A stretch of 64,000 nucleotides of DNA from Brevinema_A sp051647245 (GCA_051647245.1 JBOFDS010000012.1:248001-312000), one strand, 5' to 3'; shown: positions 9,364 to 18,447, counted from the first letter of the stretch. Program-made: numbers and translations. The notes: generated from the sequence alone by a model not told the origin.

Positions 9364-9837
9364 TTAGTTAGCAGCGTTTGCAATACCTTCAGCAGCAAGT
9401 TGTTCGAAAGTTGTTGCACTTTGTTCGTTGCCTAATGCACGATGAACTTTTGCAAGGTGCTCATACAAAGGAAGTGTTGCTTTAATTTGGAGTGCCATCA
9501 TAAAAGATTGTAAAGCAGCACGATTATCTCCGTTTTCGAAGAACATAATACCCTCATCTTCATATCTAGCGAAAGTATCTTCATCATTTAAATCTGCGTT
9601 GAGCTTTTCAGCCAACAAATGAGCACGATCTCCCACAGGGAATACTTCTAAAGCGACTTTATAGAATTGGTCTGCTTTTCTTTTATTTCCGAGTTCTTCG
9701 TAAACTTTTGCTACTTCTTCCATGGATTGAGCCAATACAGATCTTTCCATAGGAAGCATTAATTCGATATCTTTGTGGATTTTGGAATAAGATACAGATG
9801 TTGCTAATACCAAGATTGCTAATAATCTGAACATCAT
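9364..9837 (-). CDS. Small secreted TPR-like protein
   Basis: The 157-residue protein begins MMFRLLAILVLATSVSYS, a signal peptide with a likely cut near residue 18 (no lipobox). The rest is helical, with TPR-like pairs: MEEVAKVYEELGNKRKADQFYKVAL and a second one, GIMFFENGDNRAALQSFMMAL, then YEHLAKVHRALGNEQSA. It is probably periplasmic and mediates protein contacts. The gene has its own promoter and terminator, and no clear partner is adjacent. I do not recognise a specific family. Confidence 0.75.
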   Translation of the reverse strand: MMFRLLAILVLATSVSYSKIHKDIELMLPMERSVLAQSMEEVAKVYEELGNKRKADQFYKVALEVFPVGDRAHLLAEKLNADLNDEDTFARYEDEGIMFFENGDNRAALQSFMMALQIKATLPLYEHLAKVHRALGNEQSATTFEQLAAEGIANAAN

Positions 9838-9893
9838 AGGTGTCTCCTAAAAGTAAATATTTTCAAATAATAATAAAACATTTATTACAATAT

Positions 9894-9922
9894 ATTATAG
9901 AAAAGATTTGCATTATCGTCAA
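9894..9922 (-). promoter_or_regulatory. sigma-70 promoter for the secreted TPR-like gene
   Basis: Read on the minus strand: TTGACG (9917-9922), a 17-base spacer, then TATAAT (9894-9899). It diverges from the tmk promoter 45 bases away. Confidence 0.75.
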
Positions 9923-9965
9923 GAATTAAACCAATAGTTTTAAGATTTTTTTCATAAGAGATCAT

Positions 9966-9994
9966 TTGACAAAATGAAAAAGCTATTTTATAAT
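9966..9994 (+). promoter_or_regulatory. Consensus sigma-70 promoter for tmk
   Basis: TTGACA at 9966-9971 and TATAAT at 9989-9994 with a 17-base spacer: a perfect match to the housekeeping consensus, about 30 bases before the tmk start. Confidence 0.85.
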
Positions 9995-10024
9995 ATTAGA
10001 ACAAAATGACACGAGGAAATTACG

Positions 10025-10651
10025 ATGGGTTTATTTATTACTTTTGAAGGCGTTGAATGTTCTGGAAAATCAATGCAAAGTCAGCTTCTTCTCAAATACT
10101 GCAACGAAAACAATATCCCCGTACTCCTCGTACGCGAGCCTGGTGGCACAGCTACGGGTGAGCAGCTGCGTAATATCCTACTCACTCAAGAATGTACAGG
10201 ACTAACAGAATTTTTCATTCTTTCTGCGTCCCGTGCTCACCTCACAGAAACCACTATTAAACCACATCTTGAAAAAGGTTTTGTGGTAATTAGTGATCGT
10301 TATTTTCATTCATCCTTAGCATATCAAGGTTTTGGAAGAAAATTAGATCTCAATGCCCTCAAAACAATCTCCTCTATTGCAACTCTTGGTTTAGAACCAG
10401 AAGAAACATTCTTATTATCTGTCTCTAAAGAAGTTGCTGAAGAACGTTTGTCCAAAAAACACCTCTCCAAAGGACTTGATCGTATCGAACAAGAAAGTTT
10501 AGAGTTTCACAATACGATTAGGGAATCCTACTTAAAAATCGCTGAAGAATACAGTTATATGAATATCATTGATGGAAACCAAAGTATTGAAGATATCCAT
10601 CAACAAATTATCACCTTACTCAAAAACAAATATCCTCAGTTCCAAATTTAA
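10025..10651 (+). CDS. tmk: Thymidylate kinase
   Basis: Phosphorylates dTMP to dTDP for DNA synthesis. The 208-residue protein has the P-loop FEGVECSGKS (residues 7-16), the REPGG segment near 38, the DRYFHSSLAYQG motif near 92 and a LID region with RLSKK. A GAGGAAAT site precedes ATG 10025. Its substrate comes from ThyX, encoded at 47301-47948. The gene leads a two-gene transcript with the secreted protein 31 bases downstream. Confidence 0.95.
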   Translation: MGLFITFEGVECSGKSMQSQLLLKYCNENNIPVLLVREPGGTATGEQLRNILLTQECTGLTEFFILSASRAHLTETTIKPHLEKGFVVISDRYFHSSLAYQGFGRKLDLNALKTISSIATLGLEPEETFLLSVSKEVAEERLSKKHLSKGLDRIEQESLEFHNTIRESYLKIAEEYSYMNIIDGNQSIEDIHQQIITLLKNKYPQFQI

Positions 10652-10682
10652 TAAACACAAAATCCAAAAACATGGAATATCT

Positions 10683-11510
10683 ATGAAATTATTTTATCTT
10701 CTACTTTTGAGTACGAGTATTTCTTTTGCTCAAACCACAGAACCTACCCTCACCATCAGTCAGGGGGAATTTTCTGATAAAGTGAACCTGTCTTGGTCTC
10801 CAATATCAGGAGCTAATTCCTATAGCGTCGAGCGTGTCTACGATGCTCCTATCAAAATGCGTCGTGGAAAAGAAGTCAAGGTGCCTGTTGACATCATCGT
10901 TACAAACACTGCTCTCACCACACATATAGACAACAGTATTTCTTTTGGAATGCACAAATACATTGTCAAAGCTTTTGGAGCTGATAATAGTATTATCTCC
11001 GAAATCACAAATACAGGCTACCGTAAAGTTACCGATACAGAATTCTTTTTAGAATTTCAAAAAGCTATTGATTCTTCTTTACCGAGGATCCGCACCATGA
11101 AAATGCTTAATTTCTTTGGTGAAAAGAAAAAAGGACTACGTGGTGGGCAACTAATCTACAAAACCACAGGCATCATCAAAAAACCTTTCAAAGTGATGAT
11201 TGATTATAAAGATTTTATTGATCAAGGTTTGAAAATTACAGGTCTCTATGAAGTTCAAATTTTCAAGCTAATGGCTCAAGAAGGAAAGCTTGTTGGAACT
11301 TTCCAAGTTGAAGGTATTTATAATGGTACCGTAACCCACAATCTTATCATTGATCGTGGTCAGTCTGTTGGTGGGACTTATGATGTGCAACAGCAAGGAG
11401 GGAAACTTGTTTCTTTACCTTGGGACGTAACAGAACATCCTTTGGATGACAGTAAATACGAACAAAACCTCAAAGGCACCTTAAAAGAAGCCGAAAACCC
11501 AAAAGAATAA
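10683..11510 (+). CDS. Secreted protein with N-terminal fibronectin type III-like domain
   Basis: ATG 10683, preceded by GGAATATCT, gives 275 residues with a signal peptide (MKLFYLLLLSTSISFAQ, cut near 17). Residues 25-115 look like an Fn3 fold: VNLSWSPISGANSYSVER, and a later strand KYIVKAFGAD. The remainder is beta-rich with no motif I recognise; it includes GLYEVQIFKLMAQEGKLVGTF-type strands and a polar, charged tail. It is likely periplasmic or surface-associated. The in-frame start at 10569 lies inside tmk and is rejected. Function unknown. Confidence 0.7.
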   Translation: MKLFYLLLLSTSISFAQTTEPTLTISQGEFSDKVNLSWSPISGANSYSVERVYDAPIKMRRGKEVKVPVDIIVTNTALTTHIDNSISFGMHKYIVKAFGADNSIISEITNTGYRKVTDTEFFLEFQKAIDSSLPRIRTMKMLNFFGEKKKGLRGGQLIYKTTGIIKKPFKVMIDYKDFIDQGLKITGLYEVQIFKLMAQEGKLVGTFQVEGIYNGTVTHNLIIDRGQSVGGTYDVQQQGGKLVSLPWDVTEHPLDDSKYEQNLKGTLKEAENPKE

Positions 11511-11513
11511 ATC

Positions 11514-11539
11514 AAAACCCCCTCAAATGAGGGGGTTTT
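11514..11539. terminator. Bidirectional terminator
   Basis: Inverted repeat AAAACCCCCTCA / TGAGGGGGTTTT with a 2-base centre, between the convergent Fn3-like and CDF genes. Confidence 0.9.
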
Positions 11540-11545
11540 ATATTA

Positions 11546-12460
11546 TTAATCATTTTTTTTGGGACGATAAGGATCCATATGTATTGTAAAATAACGAAGA
11601 TGTGGCAATTTCTGTCGAATAGCAAGCTGGACATCTTTGAGAATATCGTGAGCTTCTTCCACCGTCAGGCTCCCCTCTAGCTCTAAATGAACATCTCCCA
11701 TGATATAAGGGCCACTTTGACGAAGACGAAGATCGTGAAATCCATAGACGCCCTCGATACTTGCCAGTGCTTTTTTAACCACATGAATATCACTCATAGG
11801 TGCTTTATCAGTCAATACATGCATCGAAGTCCAAATGATTTTCAAGCCTGAATAAAGAAGGTATACGCCTAACAAAAAGGCAACATAGCTATCCATCTGA
11901 GGGTAACCAAGCCAGACACCCACCAAAGAAATAAGCACCAAAAGTGAAGAGAACATATCGCTTCTGTGATGAGTTGCATTCGCCATGAGCATAGTACTTT
12001 TCACTTTTTGCCCAACGATACGTGTTAGGTGGTAGAGCATTTCTTTCAAGACGATTGTTGAAATGGTAATAATCCAAGCTGCTGCATTAAGCATCAAAGG
12101 AGCGGTTGCCTTGTTTAAGACAATAATATTAAACGCATTTCTTAGAAATGGAATAGAAGCGTTAATGATCAACACACCAATCAATAGACTCAAGATATCT
12201 TCATAACGAGAATGTCCATAGGTATGATCTTCATCTCTTTCCTTGTAAGCAAAGGGGAAGATGATAAGAAGCAAAATATCAGAAAACAAATCCGTAAAAG
12301 AATGGAGTCCATCTAGGATAAGAGACTGGATTTTTGTTTGAATTCCTATCACAATCGCAGCAATCACTATAGCAACATTAATCGCAATAGATCCCCACAA
12401 AGTAATCTTAATAAGCGCTTTGCCTTTTGGGTCTTCAGCACTAAGAAATTGATTTGCCAT
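11546..12460 (-). CDS. Cation diffusion facilitator (CDF) metal exporter
   Basis: The 304-residue inner membrane protein has six hydrophobic segments in the first 210 residues and a soluble C-terminal domain, the CDF layout. Metal-site motifs are DGLHSFTDLFSD in helix 2 (HxxxD pattern) and HHRSDMFSS in helix 5. The cytosolic tail has HDLRLRQSGPYIMGDVHLEL, typical of the ZT-dimer domain. CDF proteins exchange protons for Zn, Fe, Mn or Co; the HxxxD/HxxxD pair is compatible with Zn or Fe, but I cannot assign the metal. The gene appears monocistronic, with AAGGA upstream of ATG 12460. Confidence 0.88.
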   Translation of the reverse strand: MANQFLSAEDPKGKALIKITLWGSIAINVAIVIAAIVIGIQTKIQSLILDGLHSFTDLFSDILLLIIFPFAYKERDEDHTYGHSRYEDILSLLIGVLIINASIPFLRNAFNIIVLNKATAPLMLNAAAWIITISTIVLKEMLYHLTRIVGQKVKSTMLMANATHHRSDMFSSLLVLISLVGVWLGYPQMDSYVAFLLGVYLLYSGLKIIWTSMHVLTDKAPMSDIHVVKKALASIEGVYGFHDLRLRQSGPYIMGDVHLELEGSLTVEEAHDILKDVQLAIRQKLPHLRYFTIHMDPYRPKKND

Positions 12461-12510
12461 AGTTTTTCCTTCAATAAAGATATCTTAATTCTATTAACTA
12501 TTATAGAATA

Positions 12511-12541
12511 AATTACCCCTGACGTATTGTCAAGGGTAATT
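12511..12541 (-). terminator. Likely eno terminator
   Basis: An interrupted inverted repeat: AATTACCC pairs with GGGTAATT, and inside it TGAC pairs with GTCA around a 5-base loop. It begins 22 bases after the eno stop on the minus strand, with T-rich sequence beyond. It lies just upstream of the CDF gene. Confidence 0.6.
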
Positions 12542-12562
12542 AGTTTATTAATAAGATTTAAC

Positions 12563-13882
12563 TTATTTGTAGAGAGGTTGGAAAACGCGACCTTGGTTGT
12601 AGAATGTTTCTGCACCTTTGTAGATTGCGTTATCACCGAGTTGCTCTTCAATTCTGAGGAGTTGGTTGTATTTTGCAAGACGATCAGAACGGGACATAGA
12701 TCCAGTTTTGATTTGTCCACAGTTTGTAGCAACTGCCAAGTCAGCAATGATAGCATCTTCAGTTTCACCAGATCTGTGGGAAAGAATAGATGTGTAGTTA
12801 GCTAATTTAGCCATTTCGATCGCATCAAATGTTTCTGTTAAAGAACCGATTTGGTTTACTTTCACGAGGATGGAGTTAGCTGTTTGGGATTCGATACCTT
12901 TTTTGAGGTATTGTGTGTTTGTTACGAACAAGTCGTCACCAACGATTTGGATTTTATTTCCGAGTTTCTCGGTCATTAATTTCCAACCTTCCCAGTCATT
13001 TTCAGCAAGACCGTCTTCGATAGAAACGATAGGATATTTTCCACACATTTCAACCCAGTAGTTAACCATATCGTTAGAATTGAGGACATCACCTGTGGAT
13101 TTCCAGAATTTGTAACCTTTGTGGTCGCCTGCATTCCAGAGCTCAGATGTAGCTGGGTCAAGAGCAATAGCGATGTGTTTTCCTGGTTCGTAACCAGCTT
13201 TTGCGATAGCTTCAACTAAGATTTGTAAAGCTTCTTCGTTAGATTGAAGATCTGGAGCAAATCCGCCTTCATCACCAACAGCTGTGTTGTAACCTTTTGA
13301 TTTAAGAACAGACTTCAATGCGTGGAATGTTTCTGCACAGTAACGTACAGCTTCACGGAAAGAAGGAGCGCCGATTGGGGTGATCATGAATTCTTGGTAG
13401 TCAACTTTGTTATCAGCGTGGGATCCACCATTGATAACGTTACACAAAGGTACTGGTAATACTTTAGCGTTAGGTCCGCCCAAGTATTTGTAAAGTGGAA
13501 GCTCAGAGTACTCAGCAGCAGCTTTAGCTGTAGCCATAGACACAGCCAAGATTGCGTTCGCACCTAATTTTCCTTTGTTGTGTGTTCCATCGAGATTGAT
13601 CATAGCTTTATCGATAGAAACTTGATCTAAAGCATCCATTCCGATGATTTCTTCAGCGATAATTTCGTTAACATTGTCAACAGCATTAAGTACGCCTTTT
13701 CCTAAGTAACGATTTTTGTCGTTATCACGAAGCTCAACAGCTTCGTTTTCACCAGTGGAAGCACCACTTGGTACTGCAGCACGTCCGATAATACCGTTTT
13801 CTAAAATAACATCAGCTTCAACGGTAGGATTACCACGTGAATCAAGAATTTCTCTTGCTCTGATATCCACAATCATAGACAT
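12563..13882 (-). CDS. eno: Enolase
   Basis: Converts 2-phosphoglycerate to PEP, the phosphate donor of the PTS seen here. ATG 13882, five bases from a strong GGAGG (13888-13892), gives 439 residues, the family length. A longer frame starting at TTG 13894 overlaps that ribosome site and is rejected. Motifs: IRAREILDSRGNPTVE at the N-terminus, SGASTGENEA, GGSHADN, GDEGGFAPDL, SIEDGL, GDDLFVTN and LSHRSGETED. The catalytic set is complete. It has its own strong promoter (13930-13958). Confidence 0.98.
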   Translation of the reverse strand: MSMIVDIRAREILDSRGNPTVEADVILENGIIGRAAVPSGASTGENEAVELRDNDKNRYLGKGVLNAVDNVNEIIAEEIIGMDALDQVSIDKAMINLDGTHNKGKLGANAILAVSMATAKAAAEYSELPLYKYLGGPNAKVLPVPLCNVINGGSHADNKVDYQEFMITPIGAPSFREAVRYCAETFHALKSVLKSKGYNTAVGDEGGFAPDLQSNEEALQILVEAIAKAGYEPGKHIAIALDPATSELWNAGDHKGYKFWKSTGDVLNSNDMVNYWVEMCGKYPIVSIEDGLAENDWEGWKLMTEKLGNKIQIVGDDLFVTNTQYLKKGIESQTANSILVKVNQIGSLTETFDAIEMAKLANYTSILSHRSGETEDAIIADLAVATNCGQIKTGSMSRSDRLAKYNQLLRIEEQLGDNAIYKGAETFYNQGRVFQPLYK

Positions 13883-13929
13883 AATTGCCTCCAAAATATT
13901 TGTGATTTTACATGTTTTTAGTTATATTT

Positions 13930-13958
13930 ATCATACAATTTTTTCAAAAAAAAGTCAA
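13930..13958 (-). promoter_or_regulatory. sigma-70 promoter for eno
   Basis: On the minus strand: TTGACT (13953-13958), 17 bases, TATGAT (13930-13935), about 48 bases before the eno start. Confidence 0.75.
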
Positions 13959-13986
13959 ATCGATTTAGTGATTTCCTAGAAATTTA

Positions 13987-14370
13987 TTATTCATATTTTT
14001 TAGAACGGATTTGACGTAGCTTTCTTTTATCGTCGTACATTTTATTCCAATCTTTACGATTTTCTTTTCGTTGCTCACGTTCTATTGTTTTGAGAAATTT
14101 TTCGTCTTCTGTGCCTGTTTGTTCAGGTGCTTGCAAAGAATACATTTCTCGAGCCATTTCGCGTGTTACATTTTTCTCAGAAAGACTCTGCACCGTATAG
14201 AGATAATCACCCAATTCACGTGAAATTGTGATAACATCGCCTACCTTTAGGTTACGCGAAGCTTTGGCGATTTCTCCATTGACACGGATACGATTATTAT
14301 CGATTGCGTCGACGGCTTTAGAGCGTTGTTTAAAAACAAGACTAACTTTGAGCCACTTATCCAATCTCAT
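13987..14370 (-). CDS. S4 domain RNA-binding protein (Hsp15/RqcP-like)
   Basis: ATG 14370 gives 127 residues starting MRLDKWLKVSLVFKQRSKA, the classic S4-domain start. It continues with NRIRVNGEIAKASRNLKVGD. The C-terminus is long, charged and lysine/arginine-rich (YDDKRKLRQIRSKKYE). The layout matches Hsp15/RqcP proteins, which bind the 50S subunit carrying peptidyl-tRNA on stalled ribosomes. Its start overlaps the end of argS by 14 bases, suggesting translational coupling. The longer in-frame start at 14403 lies deep in argS. I cannot separate Hsp15 from other small S4 proteins by eye. Confidence 0.8.
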   Translation of the reverse strand: MRLDKWLKVSLVFKQRSKAVDAIDNNRIRVNGEIAKASRNLKVGDVITISRELGDYLYTVQSLSEKNVTREMAREMYSLQAPEQTGTEDEKFLKTIEREQRKENRKDWNKMYDDKRKLRQIRSKKYE

Positions 14371-15910
14371 TTTTGTAACCCATTTTTTCAGGAGCTGACA
14401 CACCTAATAGGTCAAGTCCTTGAGCTAAGACTTTTTTGGTTGCCAAAGAAATCGCTAAGCGGGATTCTTCAGCATCATCACCGATAATACGGCAATTTCT
14501 ATAGAAACGATGAAATAAGCTTGACAAGGATTCGAGATAAGTTGCGATTTTGTTGAGTTCGTATGTTTGAGAAAGTTCTAAGACCAAATCTTCAAATTTC
14601 AATACTTCTAACAAGAGTAATTTTTCTGTTTCATCAGTGAAACTTGCAAAATTCGCTTTTCTCTCAGTGTTGGACAAAATCGAAGAAATACGTGCGTGTG
14701 CATATTGAACATAGTAGACAGGATTATCATCAGAATTTGTTTTTGCTGTTTCAAGATCAAAATCCACCGTAGAGTTCATAGGACGACGTGCGAGCAAATA
14801 ACGCGTTGCGTCTGTTCCGATCTCCTCGATCACTTCATCCAATGTGATCATATCACCGGTACGCTTACTCATACGGACAGGCTCCCCATTTCGGAAAAGG
14901 TTGACCATTTGACCAAGTAACACAGTTAAATTCCCACCAAGCACCTTGACAACAGCAGAGATTCTTTCTACGTAGCCATGGTGATCAAAACCAAGAATAT
15001 TAATCAAACGAGGAAATCCACGTTCAATTTTTTGTGCGTGATAAGCAATATCAGCCGCAAAATAGGTATAAGATCCATCAGATTTTTTGACGACACGGTC
15101 TTTATCATCTTTACTAAATTCCGTAGAACGGAACCATAAAGCGCCTTCAGATTCGTAAATAACACCCTGTGCTTTGAGTTCTTCGACAGTTTTATTAATG
15201 GCATTGGAGTCATGTAAGGTTTTTTCAGAGAACCACTCATCAAATTCCACACGAAAACCTCTGAGCGTCTCCGCTTGAGATTCTTGCATGAGGAGCTGTG
15301 GCGTCTTCCCTGTTTTGGTTACTTGTTCAGCGAGATCCTTAATATAAGAGCCTTTGTAGCCTTCTTCGGGGATTTCTTGATTATTTTGGACAGCTTTGAT
15401 AGTATCGTTCAAATGAGAAATCTGCACTCCTGCATCGTTGACATAAAATTCGCGATGCACTTTTGCTCCGGAAAATTTGAGCAAGCGCGCCAAACTATCA
15501 CCCACAACAGCCCAACGACCATGCCCAATATGAAGAGGGCCTGTTGGATTCGCGCTGATATATTCAAGCAAAATATGCTGATCGGAGCAGGAGTCATTTT
15601 GACCAAAATGATCACTAGAAAGGACGGTTTGAAGTTTTGATGCAAGATAGCTCTCACTAATAAAGAAGTTCAAATACCCAGCTCCAGCAATTTCTACCTT
15701 GTCAAACATCGCATTACCCTGGATCTGCGCCAAAATTTCTTCAGCAATCACACGAGGATTTTTTTTGAGTTGACGTGCCAAACCCATTGCAATAGGTGTC
15801 GCAAAGTGTCCATGTTCAGGATTTTCTGGATATTCTACAGGAATATTTTCAAGAGAAATCTCTAATTTTTCTAATGCTTCGTTAAGAATTTTTCTAATAT
15901 CGTTTTTCAT
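14357..15910 (-). CDS. argS: Arginine--tRNA ligase
   Basis: Class I synthetase charging tRNA-Arg. The 517-residue protein has the ArgRS N-terminal additive domain (1-90), the SANPTGPLHIGHGRW motif (HIGH) near 115, FYVNDAGVQ, the KMSKS-like loop RMSKRTGD and a C-terminal anticodon-binding helical domain ending LGVSAPEKMG. It is a little shorter than the usual 550-580 residues, with no gap in the core motifs. It lies 2 bases after the small membrane protein gene in a run of six genes on the minus strand. Confidence 0.96.
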   Translation of the reverse strand: MKNDIRKILNEALEKLEISLENIPVEYPENPEHGHFATPIAMGLARQLKKNPRVIAEEILAQIQGNAMFDKVEIAGAGYLNFFISESYLASKLQTVLSSDHFGQNDSCSDQHILLEYISANPTGPLHIGHGRWAVVGDSLARLLKFSGAKVHREFYVNDAGVQISHLNDTIKAVQNNQEIPEEGYKGSYIKDLAEQVTKTGKTPQLLMQESQAETLRGFRVEFDEWFSEKTLHDSNAINKTVEELKAQGVIYESEGALWFRSTEFSKDDKDRVVKKSDGSYTYFAADIAYHAQKIERGFPRLINILGFDHHGYVERISAVVKVLGGNLTVLLGQMVNLFRNGEPVRMSKRTGDMITLDEVIEEIGTDATRYLLARRPMNSTVDFDLETAKTNSDDNPVYYVQYAHARISSILSNTERKANFASFTDETEKLLLLEVLKFEDLVLELSQTYELNKIATYLESLSSLFHRFYRNCRIIGDDAEESRLAISLATKKVLAQGLDLLGVSAPEKMGYKNEIG

Positions 15911-15912
15911 TT

Positions 15913-16107
15913 CTAGCCCTTATTTTTCAAGTGTTCAAAGGGCAATGCAAGCCCTAAAATTACGGTTAATAAACCCAAATTTAATGTCAAAATCGCAAAG
16001 AACGCTTTTGGAGTTTCGTAGTCTCTTGTGATTGGTGCAACAAGAAAATAGCCTAAGATCGTCAAGATCACTCCACTAATAGCTATCAGCCAATTCAGTT
16101 TCGTCAT
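15913..16107 (-). CDS. Small two-helix membrane protein
   Basis: ATG 16107 gives a 64-residue protein with two hydrophobic segments (about 5-25 and 36-55) joined by a short polar loop, and a lysine-rich end. The start overlaps the preceding protease gene by 32 bases, and the stop is 2 bases before argS, so it is embedded in the operon. An upstream in-frame start at 16182 would add a very basic stretch wholly overlapping the protease gene and is less likely. Similar small proteins are often annotated as DUF3098-like; I cannot confirm that. Confidence 0.65.
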   Translation of the reverse strand: MTKLNWLIAISGVILTILGYFLVAPITRDYETPKAFFAILTLNLGLLTVILGLALPFEHLKNKG

Positions 16108-16651
16108 TTCTTTTTTTCGAACCACGTTTTGCTCCTTTTTTTGTTTCATCTTCAACATGATATTTTTGTAAGACCCTATCAAGGTTTTTGAGAGACTCCG
16201 CCAGAGCGTTTTCCAGCGCCTCTCCCCTCAAACGAGGTTTTTTGATTTGTTTATTTTCTGGTGATGTTTTCTTCTCTGTAGTGTCCATAGATGTGTCCCT
16301 ATTATAAAGAATATCTTTTAAGATTTTTTGCGCTTCGTCGTGTTGAGCAAATTGTCGTTCTCTTTCACGAAAAGCTTTGGTGTGAACAGGATCGCCTTTT
16401 TTGCGTTTTTTGAGTTCATTTCTATCCTGATAATGAAGAAGTTCATGGTAGACAACAAAATCCAAGACAAATTCCTTCTGCTCAAGAAGAACAGGATGAA
16501 TCTTGATTTTATTATCTTTCAAATGATAAGTCCCAAAAACAATAGCACGACGGTGTTCTTTTTGACGACCTCGAGATAACACGATCTGGGGTAACTCTTC
16601 AAATTGAAAATACTCTTGATTGACGCGTTGTAATGATTGTTGTAGTATCAA
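16076..16651 (-). CDS. SprT-like / M48-type zinc metalloprotease
   Basis: The 191-residue protein has a single zinc-protease signature, YHELLHYQD (HExxH), near residue 70. It is preceded by the strand RRAIVFGTYHLKDNKIKIHP, as in SprT-like domains, and HTKAFRERE follows as the probable third-ligand helix. The C-terminal 70 residues are highly charged and lysine-rich, perhaps binding nucleic acid. SprT-like proteases act on DNA-protein crosslinks in eukaryotes; the bacterial role is poorly known. It overlaps thiL by 4 bases (ATGA) and the next gene by 32. Confidence 0.75.
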   Translation of the reverse strand: MILQQSLQRVNQEYFQFEELPQIVLSRGRQKEHRRAIVFGTYHLKDNKIKIHPVLLEQKEFVLDFVVYHELLHYQDRNELKKRKKGDPVHTKAFRERERQFAQHDEAQKILKDILYNRDTSMDTTEKKTSPENKQIKKPRLRGEALENALAESLKNLDRVLQKYHVEDETKKGAKRGSKKRNDETELADSY

Positions 16652-17619
16652 TGTTTAAATCCTGCAAATTCATCCACAGCCATGATTTTGTTATTGAGAA
16701 GCACAGAAGGCTGTGTATTCTGTGATTTGATCTGACCGATCTTTGTGATTTTGACACCTTGCTTTAAGAAGAATTCTTCATCCAATAGCTCTGCAGAAGT
16801 GAATAAAATTTCGTAGTCTTCACCACCGATTAGGGCTTCTTTTTGATAAGAGATTTGATTCTGTTCAAAATTTTCTCTGCCGATTTCTATGATATTGAGA
16901 GGTACGAGATCTCCGTAAAGTTCAAAACTCACAGCAGAAGATTTGCATAATTTTTGAAGATCCTCAACGAGTCCATCACTAATATCCATCGCTGCAGAAA
17001 TTTTAGACTGACTCAAAATCTTCATCCACTCAATACGCGGTGTAGGTCTGTAGTGCCGAGCTTTGAAATATTCTTCATTAGACATGGGAAGGTGTTCTTG
17101 ATCAAGTTCTTTTTTGAGCCAAAGTCTCGAATCTCCAAGAGTCCCCGTACAATAAATATAATCACCAACTTGTGCTGTGGTTCTGAGAATAGGCTGATCA
17201 AAACTTCTCCCCAAAACCGTTACAGAGGCAAAAAACTCTTTAGAGCGAACAAGATCGCCTCCTACAAGATCCCCTGAAAAAGTTTCAAGGAAGGATTTTG
17301 CTCCTGCAACAAAAGAATCAAAATCCTCAGTTTCCCAGTACTCAGGCAACGATAACGCCAAGGTATAGGATGTAGGATAACCACCCATCGCAGCCATATC
17401 ACTAGCATTAGACGCGAGTAATTTGTACGCAACGTCGCTCCATGAGGCTTTTTCACGAAGAAAATGCACCCCTTCTACCATAGCATCCGTTGCAATAAGC
17501 GTGTTTCGATCTATGATAGCTGCGTCATCACCTATGCCGACACAATGGGGTTGGTGGGTTTTAAAGAGCTGAGTTAATTCTTCGATGATAGAGGATTCTG
17601 AGAGGCGTTTTTGCTTCAT
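16648..17619 (-). CDS. thiL: Thiamine-monophosphate kinase
   Basis: Phosphorylates thiamine monophosphate to the cofactor thiamine diphosphate. The 323-residue protein has ThiL motifs: GIGDDAAII near 29, TDAMVEGVHF near 44, ASDMAAMGG near 72, SGDLVGGD near 116 and AAMDISDGLVEDL near 205. IGGEDYEILF follows toward the C-terminus. No other thiamine gene is in the window and no TPP riboswitch could fit before it, because it starts 2 bases after the ktrA-like stop. So it is co-transcribed with the gene upstream. Confidence 0.95.
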   Translation of the reverse strand: MKQKRLSESSIIEELTQLFKTHQPHCVGIGDDAAIIDRNTLIATDAMVEGVHFLREKASWSDVAYKLLASNASDMAAMGGYPTSYTLALSLPEYWETEDFDSFVAGAKSFLETFSGDLVGGDLVRSKEFFASVTVLGRSFDQPILRTTAQVGDYIYCTGTLGDSRLWLKKELDQEHLPMSNEEYFKARHYRPTPRIEWMKILSQSKISAAMDISDGLVEDLQKLCKSSAVSFELYGDLVPLNIIEIGRENFEQNQISYQKEALIGGEDYEILFTSAELLDEEFFLKQGVKITKIGQIKSQNTQPSVLLNNKIMAVDEFAGFKH

Positions 17620-17621
17620 TG

Positions 17622-18353
17622 TTATCTCATCTGACCAATAGGAGATTCTTGTAATTTTTTAATATCAGAAAGTTTACCAAGAATAATCAAAATATCCCCT
17701 TCATCTAAAGGTAGATGTGGATTTGGTACTTCTTCAATTTGGAATTCTTGAATATTTTGAAAATTTTCGTCAACCATAGACACAGGATGTTTCACGGCAA
17801 TAATATTGACGCGATACTGCTTTCTTAAATCAAGATTGACAAGTGTTTGCCCAGCAATTTTTTTATTGACACGTACCTCGATAATAGCATGATCTTTCCA
17901 AATCCGCTCATAAGAAAGAATGAAGCCATCCTTACTCACAAGAGAACTCACAAGTTTCTCCGCACTCTCAATCTCAGGACGAATAATTTCGGACACATTA
18001 AGTAGCTGCAAAATCTGTGCGTGTTCTTCACTGTTTGCACGAGCAATAATCCGAGGAATATTAAATTTTTTCATAAGCAAGGTAGTCAAAATACTGCCCA
18101 TCATATGCTCACCAATGGACACAATAGCACAGTCTACTTGCGAGATGTCAAGCTCCTTCCAAGCCTCTTCATTGGTAGAATCAAGTTGGAAAGGAAAGAC
18201 AGGAAGATCCTTCACTCTATTAATAAGATCAGGATTGCTATCAACAACAATAATCTCAGCTTCTGATTGACTTAAGCTCTGAACAATGTGGTATCCGAAA
18301 ACACCAAGTCCCACAACCAAAAAAGTCTGCTTTTGACTTGTACCTTGTGCCAT
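17622..18353 (-). CDS. TrkA/KtrA-type potassium channel regulatory protein
   Basis: ATG 18353 follows AGAGG by five bases, giving 243 residues. The N-terminal RCK domain has a Rossmann motif GLGVFGYHIV near residue 16 and the acidic strand end VVDSN that binds nucleotide. The C-terminal RCK_C/TrkA_C domain spans about 160-240. Such proteins gate KtrB/TrkH potassium channels according to ATP, ADP or NAD(H). No channel subunit gene is adjacent, so the partner must be elsewhere. A longer frame from 18443 has no ribosome site. It heads the operon down to 13987. Confidence 0.85.
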   Translation of the reverse strand: MAQGTSQKQTFLVVGLGVFGYHIVQSLSQSEAEIIVVDSNPDLINRVKDLPVFPFQLDSTNEEAWKELDISQVDCAIVSIGEHMMGSILTTLLMKKFNIPRIIARANSEEHAQILQLLNVSEIIRPEIESAEKLVSSLVSKDGFILSYERIWKDHAIIEVRVNKKIAGQTLVNLDLRKQYRVNIIAVKHPVSMVDENFQNIQEFQIEEVPNPHLPLDEGDILIILGKLSDIKKLQESPIGQMR

Positions 18354-18447
18354 AAAAACCTCTAGATTAGTATTATTATATATGGTACTGCAATTTTGAG
18401 AAAAAATCAACATTTCAGAGTCTTTTCGACTTAATTTATACATAGAT

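Noticed and set aside
17620..17700. TPP riboswitch before thiL
   Set aside because: thiL begins 2 bases after the previous stop, so there is no leader in which a riboswitch could fit.
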